From NCBI GenBank assembly GCA_019694595.1, contig JAIBBQ010000002.1, positions 80,602-144,601 of the forward strand: DNA of 64,000 nt, written 5' to 3'. Under the pieces are notes generated by a model, which saw only the letters and a list, made by a program, of their open reading frames with translations, had not been told where the DNA came from and did no database searches. Shown here one piece after another: positions 54,666 through 63,502 of the stretch (position 1 is the first letter of the stretch; the number at the start of each line of letters is the position of its first letter). The DNA comes from Myxococcaceae bacterium (lineage in GTDB: Bacteria > Myxococcota > Myxococcia > Myxococcales > Myxococcaceae). Position numbers and translations under genes: made by a program.

Positions 54666-55697
54666 TCAGCGGCAGGTGCAGGTGGCGGGCATGCAGCTCC
54701 CGCCGGGCGGCGTCATCGGGGGCGTGCACGTCGCCTGGCCCGTCTGGCAGGTGACCGAGCAGCCCGCGCAGTCGCCGATGGCGCCCACCATGCACCCGTT
54801 GGGGCCGCTTCCACTGCCGCCGCCCCCGGTGGTGGTACCTGCGTCGGTCGAGTTCGTGCCGCCGCCAGACGGCGCAGGCGGGACCAGCTCTCCCGGCCCG
54901 CCGCACGCCTGGTAGGCGGCGAAGGCCTGCTCGGGCGTGGTGGTCGCGCTGCAGGTCAGGTTCGCCGACCCGCCGCCGGTGCAGGTGCAGGTGCTCCCGG
55001 AGCAGCTGAGGGTGAAGACCATGCCCGCGCTCTGGCAGCTGCCGGCGTCGGCGCTGCCGCCGGTGCCGCCGCTGCCCCCGCCCGAGGTCCCTCCGCTGCA
55101 CGGCGGCGGCGTCGTGCCGTCGGGAAGACAGGTGCTGCTGCAGCCGCAGGTGGGCGCGGTGCTGCCCGCGTCGGAGGACCCGCCGGAGCCACCGGTTCCA
55201 CCGCTGCCGCCGCCGGTGGTCGCGGAGCCAGGGCTGCACCGCACCGCGCAGGCGCCTGGAACGGTCGCCACGAAGACCGAGAAGTGGGTGGTGAGCGCCT
55301 CGACGTGGGTCGCGTCGACGACGCGGGTGAACAGCCGCGTGTACTGGGTGCTCCCCTTGGGGGCCGTGTAGACGACGACGTCGCCGATCACCTTCCCCAT
55401 CGGGAGCTTGGCGGGGTCGACGGCGAGGGTCACCGCCACCGGCTTGCTGAAGGTCGTGCCCTCCGGGCCCAGCGTGAGCGCGGTGCCGACCACGGTCGCC
55501 TTGCTGGGCACGGGCGCATCGGGCGTGGCGGTGATGGTGAAGGTGGTGTCGGCCGACACGGCGCCGGCGGGCACGTCGACCGTGCCGTCGGCGGTGGCCA
55601 CCTTGCCGCCCGCGCTGCCAATCTTGCTCGAGCCTCCCGGGCCACTCGACCCGCACGCCGCCAGCACGAACAGCGATCCGGTGATCAGCCAGCGCAT
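54666..55697 (-). CDS. Lipoprotein with ZU5-like domain and Gly/Ser/Cys-rich tail
   Basis: 343 aa. Lipobox VLAAC, a ZU5-like domain to ~150 (GSAGGKVATADGTVDVPAGA, LGPEGTTFSKPVAVTLAV), then Gly/Ser linkers with Cys clusters (TCGCSSTCL, CSGSTCTCTGG, GDCAGCSVTC) and a terminal TCTC. The ZU5-like start resembles the PDAG lipoprotein at 30078. Surface location likely, function unknown. Convergent with the propeller gene (14 bases). Confidence 0.75.
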   Translation of the reverse strand: MRWLITGSLFVLAACGSSGPGGSSKIGSAGGKVATADGTVDVPAGAVSADTTFTITATPDAPVPSKATVVGTALTLGPEGTTFSKPVAVTLAVDPAKLPMGKVIGDVVVYTAPKGSTQYTRLFTRVVDATHVEALTTHFSVFVATVPGACAVRCSPGSATTGGGSGGTGGSGGSSDAGSTAPTCGCSSTCLPDGTTPPPCSGGTSGGGSGGTGGSADAGSCQSAGMVFTLSCSGSTCTCTGGGSANLTCSATTTPEQAFAAYQACGGPGELVPPAPSGGGTNSTDAGTTTGGGGSGSGPNGCMVGAIGDCAGCSVTCQTGQATCTPPMTPPGGSCMPATCTCR

Positions 55698-55808
55698 TTG
55701 GCATTCCCCCTGTGGACTGCGGTGCTGCCCGAGCTTGCCGGGGTGAATCCCCGAGAACAAGCCCGTGAGTTCGACCACTTGCGAATGGGCCCGGTTTGAG
55801 CGACTTCC

Positions 55809-56957
55809 ATGGCTGAAACCATGCTCGCGCTCGCTCTCGTCGCCGTCACCCTGTCCGCTGCACCGCCGTCCACCACGCTCTCCAGCGCCAAGACCGAAGG
55901 CCACCTCACGGTGCTGGCGTGGCCGGGGTACCTGGAGCGCGGCGAGAGCGACAAGGCGTACGACTGGGTGACGCCCTTCGAGAAGCAGACCGGCTGCCGG
56001 GTGGAAGTGAAGACCGCGGGCACCAGCGACGAGATGGTCACCCTGCTGCAGGGCGCGGGGTTCGACCTGGTGACGGCGTCGGGCGACGCGAGCGTGCGGT
56101 TGATCAAGGCGGGGCGGGTGCAGCCGGTCGACGTGGCGACGCTGCCCAGCTTCGCGGCGGTGGACCCCCGGCTGGCGAACGCGCCCTGGTACACCATCGA
56201 CGGCAAGCACTACGGGGTGCCGTACCAGTGGGGCCCCAACGTGCTCATGTACGACACGCGCGCGTTCCCCAAGGCGCCCGACTCGTGGTCGGTGATCTTC
56301 GAGCCGGGCACCCTGCCCGACGGCAAGCCGAACGGCGGCAGGGTCGACGCCTACGACGGGCCCATCGCGGTGGCGGACGCGGCGCTGTACCTGATGCGCA
56401 AGAAGCCGGAGCTGGGCATCAAGGACCCGTACGAGCTCACCGGGCCGCAGTACGCGGAGGTGCTGGCGCTCCTCAAGCAGCAGCACGCGCTGGTGCACCG
56501 CTACTGGCACGACACCACGGTGCACACCGACGACTTCCGCAAGGAAGGCGTGGTCGCCTCCAGCGCCTGGGGCTACCAGGTCAACACGCTCAAGCTCGAG
56601 AAGGCGCCGGTGGAGTCGACCATTCCGCGCGAAGGCTGCACCGGGTGGGCCGACACCACCATGCTGGTCACCGGAGCGCCCCACCCGACCTGCGCGCGCC
56701 TGTGGCTCGAGTACTCTCTCAAGCCCGAGGTGCAGGCCGCGGTGGCGGAGTGGTTCGGCTCGCTGCCCGCCGTGCCCGCAGCGTGCAAGGCGAAGGCGCC
56801 CGGCGGCACCGACTTCTGCAAGGTGAACGGGTACGCGCGCTTCGACAGCATTCACTTCTGGAAGACGCCCGAGCTCGCCTGCCACACCCAGAAGTCGTGC
56901 GTGCCGTACCGCACCTGGCTGGCCGACTACTCGGCACTCAAGGCCGCCAAGCCCTGA
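55809..56957 (+). CDS. Polyamine-type ABC transporter substrate-binding protein, no transporter nearby
   Basis: 382 aa. Signal peptide, then a PotD/PotF-like fold: EGHLTVLAWPGYLERGESD, FDLVTASGDASVRLIKAG, YGVPYQWGPNVLMYD, the usual spermidine/putrescine-binding pattern, and C-terminal cysteines that may pair. No permease or ATPase gene lies within the window near it. The ligand is predicted only at the family level. Confidence 0.85.
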   Translation: MAETMLALALVAVTLSAAPPSTTLSSAKTEGHLTVLAWPGYLERGESDKAYDWVTPFEKQTGCRVEVKTAGTSDEMVTLLQGAGFDLVTASGDASVRLIKAGRVQPVDVATLPSFAAVDPRLANAPWYTIDGKHYGVPYQWGPNVLMYDTRAFPKAPDSWSVIFEPGTLPDGKPNGGRVDAYDGPIAVADAALYLMRKKPELGIKDPYELTGPQYAEVLALLKQQHALVHRYWHDTTVHTDDFRKEGVVASSAWGYQVNTLKLEKAPVESTIPREGCTGWADTTMLVTGAPHPTCARLWLEYSLKPEVQAAVAEWFGSLPAVPAACKAKAPGGTDFCKVNGYARFDSIHFWKTPELACHTQKSCVPYRTWLADYSALKAAKP

Positions 56958-57001
56958 AACGCGGTTGACCTGAACACCCATTCAGTCGAGCATGGGCGGC
57001 C

Positions 57002-58033
57002 ATGAAGCCCATGCCGGTGGCGAACCCGCCCAACCCCTGGGCGAGCAGCGTGCGGGAATACCTCGAAGAGGTGCCGCTCGCGCAGGTCGAGGTCTACGAG
57101 GACCACTCCAAGGAGATCCTGGCGAAGAACGACTCGCCGGACATCGGCTTCAGCTTCAGCGTGAACCCGTACCGGGGCTGCAACCACGGCTGCGCGTACT
57201 GCTACGCGCGGCCCGGCCACGAGTACCTCTCGTTCGGTGCGGGCACCGACTTCGACACCAAGATCGTGGTGAAGCGAAAGGCGCCCGAGCTCCTGCGCGC
57301 GGCCTTCGAGCGCCCGTCGTGGAAGGGCGAGCTGGTGATGTTCTCCGGCGTGACCGACTGCTACCAGCCGCTCGAGGCCTCGCTGGAGGTGACGCGCGGG
57401 TGCCTCGAGGTCTGCGCGGAGTACCGCAACCCGGTCGCGATCATCACCAAGGCCCCGCTCATCGAGCGCGACCTCGACGTGCTGCAGCAGCTGCACCGCG
57501 ACGCGGCGGTGAGCGTGGCGGTGAGCGTGCCCATCTGGGACCAGGATCTGGCGCGTGCCATCGAGCCGGGGGTGGCGACGCCGAAGCGGCGCATCCAGGC
57601 CATCAACACGCTGGCGAAGGCCGGCCTCAAGGTGAGCGTGATGGTGGCGCCCATCATTCCCGGCCTGAGCGACGAGGGCCTGGCGCACGTGCTGGCCGCC
57701 GCGAAGGACGCCGGGGCGAGCTCCGCCGGGTACGTCTTGCTGCGGCTGCCGGGGAGCGTGAAGGACGTCTTCGCCCAGCGGCTCCAGGCGGCGCTGCCGC
57801 TGCGCGCCGAGAAGGTGCTGCACCGGGTGCGCGAGACGCGCGGGGGCAAGCTCTACGACTCGCGCTTCGGTCAGCGGGGCACCGGCACCGGCGAGTACGC
57901 CGACGCCATCGCGCAGACCTTCGAGGCGACCGCCCGGAAGCTGGGGTTCGATCGCGCGCACGGTCCGGCGCTGCCGGAAGTGAGCACGTTCCGGCGTCCG
58001 CCCAAGGTGACACCGCAGCTGTCGCTGTTCTGA
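57002..58033 (+). CDS. Radical SAM protein (PA0069 family)
   Basis: 343 aa. SAM/4Fe-4S motif CNHGCAYCYA near residue 60, preceded by SFSVNPYRG. The rest has GVTDCYQPLEA, VSVAVSVPIWDQ and VMVAPIIPGLSDE, typical of the PA0069/Rv2578c family of uncharacterised radical SAM proteins. An interrupted repeat CTGAA-N6-TTCAG lies just upstream (56970-56985). Confidence 0.88.
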   Translation: MKPMPVANPPNPWASSVREYLEEVPLAQVEVYEDHSKEILAKNDSPDIGFSFSVNPYRGCNHGCAYCYARPGHEYLSFGAGTDFDTKIVVKRKAPELLRAAFERPSWKGELVMFSGVTDCYQPLEASLEVTRGCLEVCAEYRNPVAIITKAPLIERDLDVLQQLHRDAAVSVAVSVPIWDQDLARAIEPGVATPKRRIQAINTLAKAGLKVSVMVAPIIPGLSDEGLAHVLAAAKDAGASSAGYVLLRLPGSVKDVFAQRLQAALPLRAEKVLHRVRETRGGKLYDSRFGQRGTGTGEYADAIAQTFEATARKLGFDRAHGPALPEVSTFRRPPKVTPQLSLF

Positions 58034-58103
58034 GGCGTTGCAATCGCCCTGCCCGCCAGGCGTACTGCCTCGCAAGGGCAGCACCAGTCACCGGAGGCAC
58101 ACC

Positions 58104-58352
58104 ATGGGCATCCTCGCGTGGATCATCTTGGGCGGCGGCGCAGGCTGGGTCGCCAGCATGGTGATGGGCACCAACGCCCGCATGGGCGCCATCGCCAACA
58201 TCGTGGTCGGCGTGATCGGCAGCGTGATCGGCGGCTGGGTGTTCAGCTTCTTCGGCGGCTACGGGGTCACCGGCTTCAACCTCTACAGCTTCGGGGTGGC
58301 CCTGGTCGGCGCCTGCGTGCTGCTGGGCGTCGCCAAGGCCGTGATGCGGTAG
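58104..58352 (+). CDS. GlsB/YeaQ/YmgE family small membrane protein
   Basis: 82 aa, three hydrophobic helices with the family pattern WIILGGGAGWVASMVMG, and MGAIANIVVGVIGSVIGGW. The family was annotated transglycosylase-associated; in E. coli and Bacillus its members are stress-induced membrane proteins. GGAGG 7 bases upstream of the ATG. Confidence 0.92.
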   Translation: MGILAWIILGGGAGWVASMVMGTNARMGAIANIVVGVIGSVIGGWVFSFFGGYGVTGFNLYSFGVALVGACVLLGVAKAVMR

Positions 58353-58368
58353 CCCCCCGAGCGCCGGC

Positions 58369-60453
58369 TCACCACACTTCGCAGCGCGCGGGCCCCTGGC
58401 GCAGCATGGGGGCCTTCTCGTTGCACGAGAACGCGGCGCGGAAGGCTTCCACGTTGCCGAGCGGCCCGTTGACGCGCCAGTACGGCGGCGCGTGCGGGTC
58501 GGTGGCGGCGCGCACCCGCGCGGTCTCCGGGCGCACCTTGGTGCACCACGACTGCGCGAAGCCCAGGAAGAACTGCTGCGAGCGGGTGAAGCGGTAGCCG
58601 TCGTCGCCGCCCTTCTTGGCGAACCAGTCGTTCATCGCCGCGTGGGCCAGCTTGAGGCCGCCCAGGTCGGCGACGTTCTCGCCCAGGGTGAGGTCGCCCT
58701 TCACCTTCACGTCGTCGACCGCGGTGTAGCCGTCGAACTGCTGCTTCACGCAGGCGACCTTCTCGACGAACGCCTTGCCGCTGGCCTCCGACCACCAGTC
58801 CTTCAGGTTGCCGTCGACGTCGAACTGGCGGCCTTCGTCGTCGAAGCCGTGGGTGATCTCGTGGCCCACCACCATGCCCATGGAGCCGAAGTTCACCGCA
58901 TCGCTCGCCTCGCGGTTGAAGAAGGGCGGCTGGAGGATGCCCGCGGGGAAGACGATCTCGTTCTTCTGCGGCTCGTTGTAGGCGTTCACCGTCGCGGGCG
59001 TCATGCCCCACTCGGTGCGGTCGACCGGCTGGCCGACCTTGGCGAGCTCGCGCCTGGTCTCGAACCGGTTCGCTTCCAGGCTGTCGGTGAGGAACGAGTC
59101 GCGGCTGGTGACCAGCGTCGAGTAGTCGCGCCACTGGTCGGGGAAGCCGATCTTGTTGTTGCCCACCATGCGCTCGAGCTTGGTCTTCGCCGCGGCGCGG
59201 GTGGCCTCGTCCATCCACTTCGAGGCCTCGAGGTCCTTCAGGAAGCTCGCCTGCAGCGCCTGCACCATGGCGTTGGTGCGGGCCTTGCCGTCGTCGCCGA
59301 AGGTGCGGCGCACGAATTCACGGCTGAGCGCGAAGCCGAGGTCGTGGTCGGTGTACGAGACGCACTTCTTCCACCGCGGGCGATCGGCCTTGGCGCCCGA
59401 GAGGTTCTTGGACACGAAGGCGAAGTTCTCGTCCTGCATGGCCTTGGGGAGCGCGGGCACCAGCGAGCGCACGATGGTCCAGGTGAGGTAGGCCTTCCAC
59501 ACGTCGGGCTTCACGTCCTTCGCGGCGGCGGCGATCTCCTGCGCGTACGCCTCGCTGGTGACGTTGAAGGCGGTCAGCTTGGGCGCGCCGAGGGCGGCGA
59601 GGTACGCGTCCCAGGGGAAGTCCTTGGCCTTCGCCTTGAGGCCGTCGAGGTTCCAGCGGTGGTACAGGTTCGCGGGCTCGCGGCGCTCCACGCGGGTCTG
59701 CTGCTTGCCGGCGAGGCGGGTCTCCAGCGCGACGATCTGCTCGGCGAGCTTGGGGGCCTTCTTGGCGTCCTCGCCCAGGAGCACCAGCATGCGGGCGACG
59801 TAGCCCTGGTACTCCTCGCGGATCTTCTGCTTCTTCTCGTCCTTCTCGACGAAGTAGTCGCGGTCGGGCAGGCCGAGCCCGCTCTGGTCGATGGTGGCGA
59901 TCACCTCGTCGCTCTTCTTGAGGTCCTGCATCGACTCCACGGTGAAGAGCGGGTGGATGCCGACCTGGTGCAGCTCGCCGAGCGCCTTGGCGAGGTCCTT
60001 GGGGCTCTTCACCACGGTGTGCTTGGCGATGAAGGCCTTGATCTCCGGCAGGCCTTTCTCGAGCTTCGCCTCGTCCATGCAGGCGGCGTAGTAGTCGCCG
60101 AGCTGCTTCGCGAACGGCGTGCCTTCGGGCAGCTTGCCGGCGGCCGCTTCCTCGAGCGCCTGGTGCTGCACGTCCTCGTTGCGCTCGGCGATGGACACGA
60201 AGCCGCGCGAGTAGAGCGCGCGGTCCGCGGGGATCTCGGTGGCCGCCATCCACCCGCCGCAGGCGTACTGGTAGAAGTCGGTGCAGGGGTCGGCCTTCAG
60301 GTCCATCGCCGACTCGTCGAGCCCGGGCGGCATGGGCTTCGGCGCCGGCGGCGCGGCCGGAGCGGTGGGCGCGGCTTCCACCTTGGCGGCGGGCGCCGGG
60401 GTGGCACAGGCGATGGACAGCACGAGCGACGAGCAGACGAGAAGACGGGACAT
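58369..60453 (-). CDS. M13 (neprilysin) family metallopeptidase, lipoprotein
   Basis: 694 aa. Lipobox SIAC, then the M13 layout: N-terminal FYQYACGGWMAATEIPADR, NAYNEPQKNEIVFPAG in the family form, zinc site VGHEITHGFDDEGRQFD, third ligand region GENVADLGGLKLA, and C-terminal CEVW as in neprilysin. Active outside the cytoplasm on peptides. A start with GGAGGGG site and a putative promoter. Confidence 0.94.
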   Translation of the reverse strand: MSRLLVCSSLVLSIACATPAPAAKVEAAPTAPAAPPAPKPMPPGLDESAMDLKADPCTDFYQYACGGWMAATEIPADRALYSRGFVSIAERNEDVQHQALEEAAAGKLPEGTPFAKQLGDYYAACMDEAKLEKGLPEIKAFIAKHTVVKSPKDLAKALGELHQVGIHPLFTVESMQDLKKSDEVIATIDQSGLGLPDRDYFVEKDEKKQKIREEYQGYVARMLVLLGEDAKKAPKLAEQIVALETRLAGKQQTRVERREPANLYHRWNLDGLKAKAKDFPWDAYLAALGAPKLTAFNVTSEAYAQEIAAAAKDVKPDVWKAYLTWTIVRSLVPALPKAMQDENFAFVSKNLSGAKADRPRWKKCVSYTDHDLGFALSREFVRRTFGDDGKARTNAMVQALQASFLKDLEASKWMDEATRAAAKTKLERMVGNNKIGFPDQWRDYSTLVTSRDSFLTDSLEANRFETRRELAKVGQPVDRTEWGMTPATVNAYNEPQKNEIVFPAGILQPPFFNREASDAVNFGSMGMVVGHEITHGFDDEGRQFDVDGNLKDWWSEASGKAFVEKVACVKQQFDGYTAVDDVKVKGDLTLGENVADLGGLKLAHAAMNDWFAKKGGDDGYRFTRSQQFFLGFAQSWCTKVRPETARVRAATDPHAPPYWRVNGPLGNVEAFRAAFSCNEKAPMLRQGPARCEVW

Positions 60454-60483
60454 GGGACCCCTCCGGTGCAGCGGACGGCGTGC

Positions 60484-60512
60484 GCCCTACCGCTGCCCTG
60501 CCCCGATGTCGA
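60484..60512 (-). promoter_or_regulatory. Putative promoter of the M13 peptidase
   Basis: TCGACA (60507-60512), 17-base spacer, TAGGGC (60484-60489) on the minus strand, about 30 bases before the start. Same -10 type as gltX, gltH and gltD. Confidence 0.5.
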
Positions 60513-60521
60513 CGCCCTTCG

Positions 60522-61070
60522 TCAGCCGTTGCCGAGCATGCCGCTCTTGCAGTCGCCGTCGACCGGGTCGGCGCCCAGCCACACCTTGAGCAGCGCGTCG
60601 TTGAAGTCCTTGCCTTCGACGGTCGCTTCCTTGCCCGGGCCGGACACCGTGGTGCCCTTGCCGGGCACGTAGGTGATGGACAGCTCCTGGCCTTCCTTGA
60701 GGTCGGGAATCGCCTTCACCAGGGTGTCGAGCCGGTCCTTCAGCTTGGGCAGGTCGGCCTTGGAGTTCTTCTCGAAGCCGGCGGTGAGCGCCTCGGTGAC
60801 CTTGTGGCTCTCGAGGTCGCGCAGCATGTGGAGCTTCACCTGGCGCACGCCGTCGGCGGCGATGATCTTCGCGGGGTCCTTCTCCTTGGCTTCCAGGTAC
60901 AGGCTCGCCACGTAGACCTTGAAGACCACCTTGGTGCGCAGCCCCATGCCGTTGAGCACCAGGGTCTTGCCTTCCACGGCGATGGAGTCGGGCGACTTGA
61001 CCCCCTTGAGCTCACCGGCGAAGGCGAGCGTCGCGACCAGCGAGGTGACGACCAGGGCGAGGCGGCTCAT
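60522..61070 (-). CDS. Chalcone isomerase-fold family protein, exported
   Basis: 182 aa. Signal peptide (LALVVTSLVATLAFAGE), then the chalcone isomerase-like (Chalcone_3) pattern: LVLNGMGLRTKVVFKVYVASLYLE and TEALTAGFEKNSKADLPKLK. Bacterial members are periplasmic fatty-acid- or heme-binding-like proteins of unknown role, not flavonoid enzymes. AAGGAG upstream. 30 bases after serC. Confidence 0.85.
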   Translation of the reverse strand: MSRLALVVTSLVATLAFAGELKGVKSPDSIAVEGKTLVLNGMGLRTKVVFKVYVASLYLEAKEKDPAKIIAADGVRQVKLHMLRDLESHKVTEALTAGFEKNSKADLPKLKDRLDTLVKAIPDLKEGQELSITYVPGKGTTVSGPGKEATVEGKDFNDALLKVWLGADPVDGDCKSGMLGNG

Positions 61071-61100
61071 GTGCGGCTCCTTGGGTAGCGGTCGAACGGC

Positions 61101-62186
61101 TCAGTGCTTCCGGGCGAACTCGTCCATGTAGCCGACGAGCGCCTTCACGTCGTCTTCGGACACCGCGTTGTACGCCGAAACGCGCACGCCGCCCACGCTG
61201 CGGTGCCCCTTGAGCCCCACCATGCCCGCCGCCGTCGCGCCCTTGAGGAACTCGGTTTCCAGGGCTTGAGACGGCAGGCGGAAGACGATGTTCATCCACG
61301 AGCGGCTGGGCTTCTCCACCGGGGCCTGGAAGAGGTCGGGCCGGCGGTCGATTGCGCCGTAGAGCGCCTCGGCCTTCGCCCGGTTGCGGCGCTCCATGGC
61401 GGGGAGCCCGCCGAGGCGGTCGATCCACTGGAGCACGTTGCGCATCAGGTAGACCGCGAAGGTGTTGGGCGTGTGGTACAGCGAGTCGGCCTCGGCGTGC
61501 GTCTGGTAGCGCAGCACCTTGGGAATGTCCTTCCGGGCGCTGGCGAGGAAGGCCTTGTTCCCCAGGCCGACCACCAGCCCAGACGGCCCCAGGTTCTTCT
61601 GCGCCCCGGCGTACGCGAAGGCGAGCGCCTTCACGTCGAGCGGCCGCGACAGGAAGTCGGAGCTCACGTCGCAGATGTGCGGCACCGCCCCGAAGTCGGG
61701 GATCGGGTGGAACTGGGTGCCGAAGATGGTGTTGTTCGACGTGGTGTGGACGTAGGCGGCCTGCGGGTCGACCGCGATCTCCTCGCGGCGCGGCACGCGC
61801 TGGTAGCGGCCTTCGGCGTCGCGGGTGGAGATGACGGTGCGCGCCTGGCCGACGAGCTGCGCTTCCTCGACCGCGCGCTCCGCCCAGGTGCCGGTCACCA
61901 CGTAGTCGGCCCGCTTGCCCGGGTGCAGGAAGTTCATCGGCACCGTCGCGAAGTGCAGATGGGCGGGCCCGGGGAGCAGCAGCACCTGGTGGCTCGCGGG
62001 CACCCCGGCGAGCTTGGTGATGAGCGCGATCGCTTCCTGGTGTACCGCCTCGTAGGCGGGCCCGCGGTGCGAGTGCTCCATGATCGACATGCCGGTGCCC
62101 TGGTAGTCGAGCAGCTCGTCGCGGGCCTGGGTGAGCGCTTCCAGCGGCAGGCCTGCGGGGCCGGGGTTGAAGTTGATCACGCGCAT
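61101..62186 (-). CDS. serC: Phosphoserine transaminase
   Basis: 361 aa PLP enzyme converting 3-phosphohydroxypyruvate to phosphoserine. FNPGPAGLPLEALTQA, SIMEHSHRGPAYE, PLP lysine in GAQKNLGPSG, and the C-terminal GLKGHRSVGGVRVSAYNA. The usual GGAS/T segment near residue 75 reads GPAH here (LLLPGPAHLHFATVPMN), a change at the phosphate-binding side. Second gene after a DUF1015 gene, as in many serine-biosynthesis clusters. Confidence 0.93.
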   Translation of the reverse strand: MRVINFNPGPAGLPLEALTQARDELLDYQGTGMSIMEHSHRGPAYEAVHQEAIALITKLAGVPASHQVLLLPGPAHLHFATVPMNFLHPGKRADYVVTGTWAERAVEEAQLVGQARTVISTRDAEGRYQRVPRREEIAVDPQAAYVHTTSNNTIFGTQFHPIPDFGAVPHICDVSSDFLSRPLDVKALAFAYAGAQKNLGPSGLVVGLGNKAFLASARKDIPKVLRYQTHAEADSLYHTPNTFAVYLMRNVLQWIDRLGGLPAMERRNRAKAEALYGAIDRRPDLFQAPVEKPSRSWMNIVFRLPSQALETEFLKGATAAGMVGLKGHRSVGGVRVSAYNAVSEDDVKALVGYMDEFARKH

Positions 62187-62233
62187 GGTGGGACTCTCGG
62201 CCGCTTGGGAGCGGCGGTGACAGGGACAGACGC

Positions 62234-63454
62234 TCAGGGCTCGAACAGGTGCAGGAACAGGCCGCTGCGCAGCTTGGGCTCGAACCAGGTGGACTTGGGC
62301 GGCATGATCTCGCCCGCGTCGGCCACCGCGAAGAGCTCCTCGAGCGAGGTGGGGAACATGCTGATCGCCGCCGCCCAGCCGCCGGCGTCGACGCGCTTCT
62401 CGAGCTCGGCGGTGCCCCGGATGCCGCCCACGAAGTCGATGCGCTGGTCGGTGCGCGGGTCGCCGATGCCCAGCAACGCCTGGAGCACGTTCTGCTGGAG
62501 GATCGCCACGTCGAGCGAGCCGGTCGGCGTCTCGGGGAACGAGCCGCTCTTCGCTTCGAGCTGGTGCCAGGTGCGCGAGAGGTAGAGCGAGAAGGTGTGG
62601 CGCCTTCGAGGCGTGGGCGTGCCCGGGCTCACCGTGAAGTGCTGCCCCAGGGCCTGCAGGAAGGTCGCCGGCGTGTAGCGGCCGAGGTCCTTCACCAGCC
62701 GGTTGTACGGGAGGATGCGCAGCTGATCGTGCGGGAAGGCCACCGCCAGCATGCGGTCGTGCGTGCCCTTGGCGCCCCGCTGCACGCGCAGGCGGTTGAC
62801 GCGCGAGGCCGCGGCGGAGCGGTGGTGCCCGTCGGCGATGTAGAGGACCTCGAGCGCGCCCAGGGCCTGACCCAGCGCCCGGGTGTCGTCGGAGGACAGC
62901 GGCCACAGCGTGTGCCCCACCCCGTCGTCGCTGGTGAAGTCCACTTCCGGCGCCTGGGTCTGGACCCGCTGCAGCACCGCCGCGACGTCGGCGCGGGCGC
63001 GGAAGGCGAAGAACACCGGCTCGTCGTTGCCGCCGAGCACGTCGACGTGGCGGGTGCGGTCGTCTTCCTTGTCCGCCCGGGTGAGCTCGTGCTTCTTGAT
63101 GCGCCCGTCGGCGAAGGCCGCGACGCTCGCGCCCGCGACCACGCCGGTCTGGGTGCGGCCCTGCCAGGTCTGCCGGTACACCAGGTAGCGCGGCGTCGAG
63201 TCGCGCCGCAGCACGCCGCGCCCGAGCAGGTCGACCAGCGCCTCGCGCCCCTTGGCGTACGCCGCGTCGGAGTGCTCGTCGGTGCCCTCGGGCAAGCCGA
63301 CCTCGGGCCGCGAGACGCGGAAGAAGGAGTCGGGGTGCGCGCGCGAGAGCACGCGGGCCTCGGCGCTGCTCACCACGTCGTACGGGGGCACCGAGATCTT
63401 CGCGGCCAGCGCCGGATCGGGTCGGACGGTGCACAGAGGGTCGAGGATCGCCAT
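62234..63454 (-). CDS. DUF1015 family protein
   Basis: 406 aa. Family landmarks: VPPYDVVSSAEARVLSRAHPDSFFRVSRPE, LVYRQTWQGRTQTGV, RTRHVDVLGGNDEPVFFAF in short form, and YIADGHHRSAAASRV. DUF1015 proteins are often next to serA/serC, as here, and are suspected to act in serine metabolism. Function unproven. Confidence 0.9.
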   Translation of the reverse strand: MAILDPLCTVRPDPALAAKISVPPYDVVSSAEARVLSRAHPDSFFRVSRPEVGLPEGTDEHSDAAYAKGREALVDLLGRGVLRRDSTPRYLVYRQTWQGRTQTGVVAGASVAAFADGRIKKHELTRADKEDDRTRHVDVLGGNDEPVFFAFRARADVAAVLQRVQTQAPEVDFTSDDGVGHTLWPLSSDDTRALGQALGALEVLYIADGHHRSAAASRVNRLRVQRGAKGTHDRMLAVAFPHDQLRILPYNRLVKDLGRYTPATFLQALGQHFTVSPGTPTPRRRHTFSLYLSRTWHQLEAKSGSFPETPTGSLDVAILQQNVLQALLGIGDPRTDQRIDFVGGIRGTAELEKRVDAGGWAAAISMFPTSLEELFAVADAGEIMPPKSTWFEPKLRSGLFLHLFEP

Positions 63455-63502
63455 GCCCCCCGACCTCTAGCACCGTTGGGGGGCGCTTGACGCGCTGCGA
63501 CG

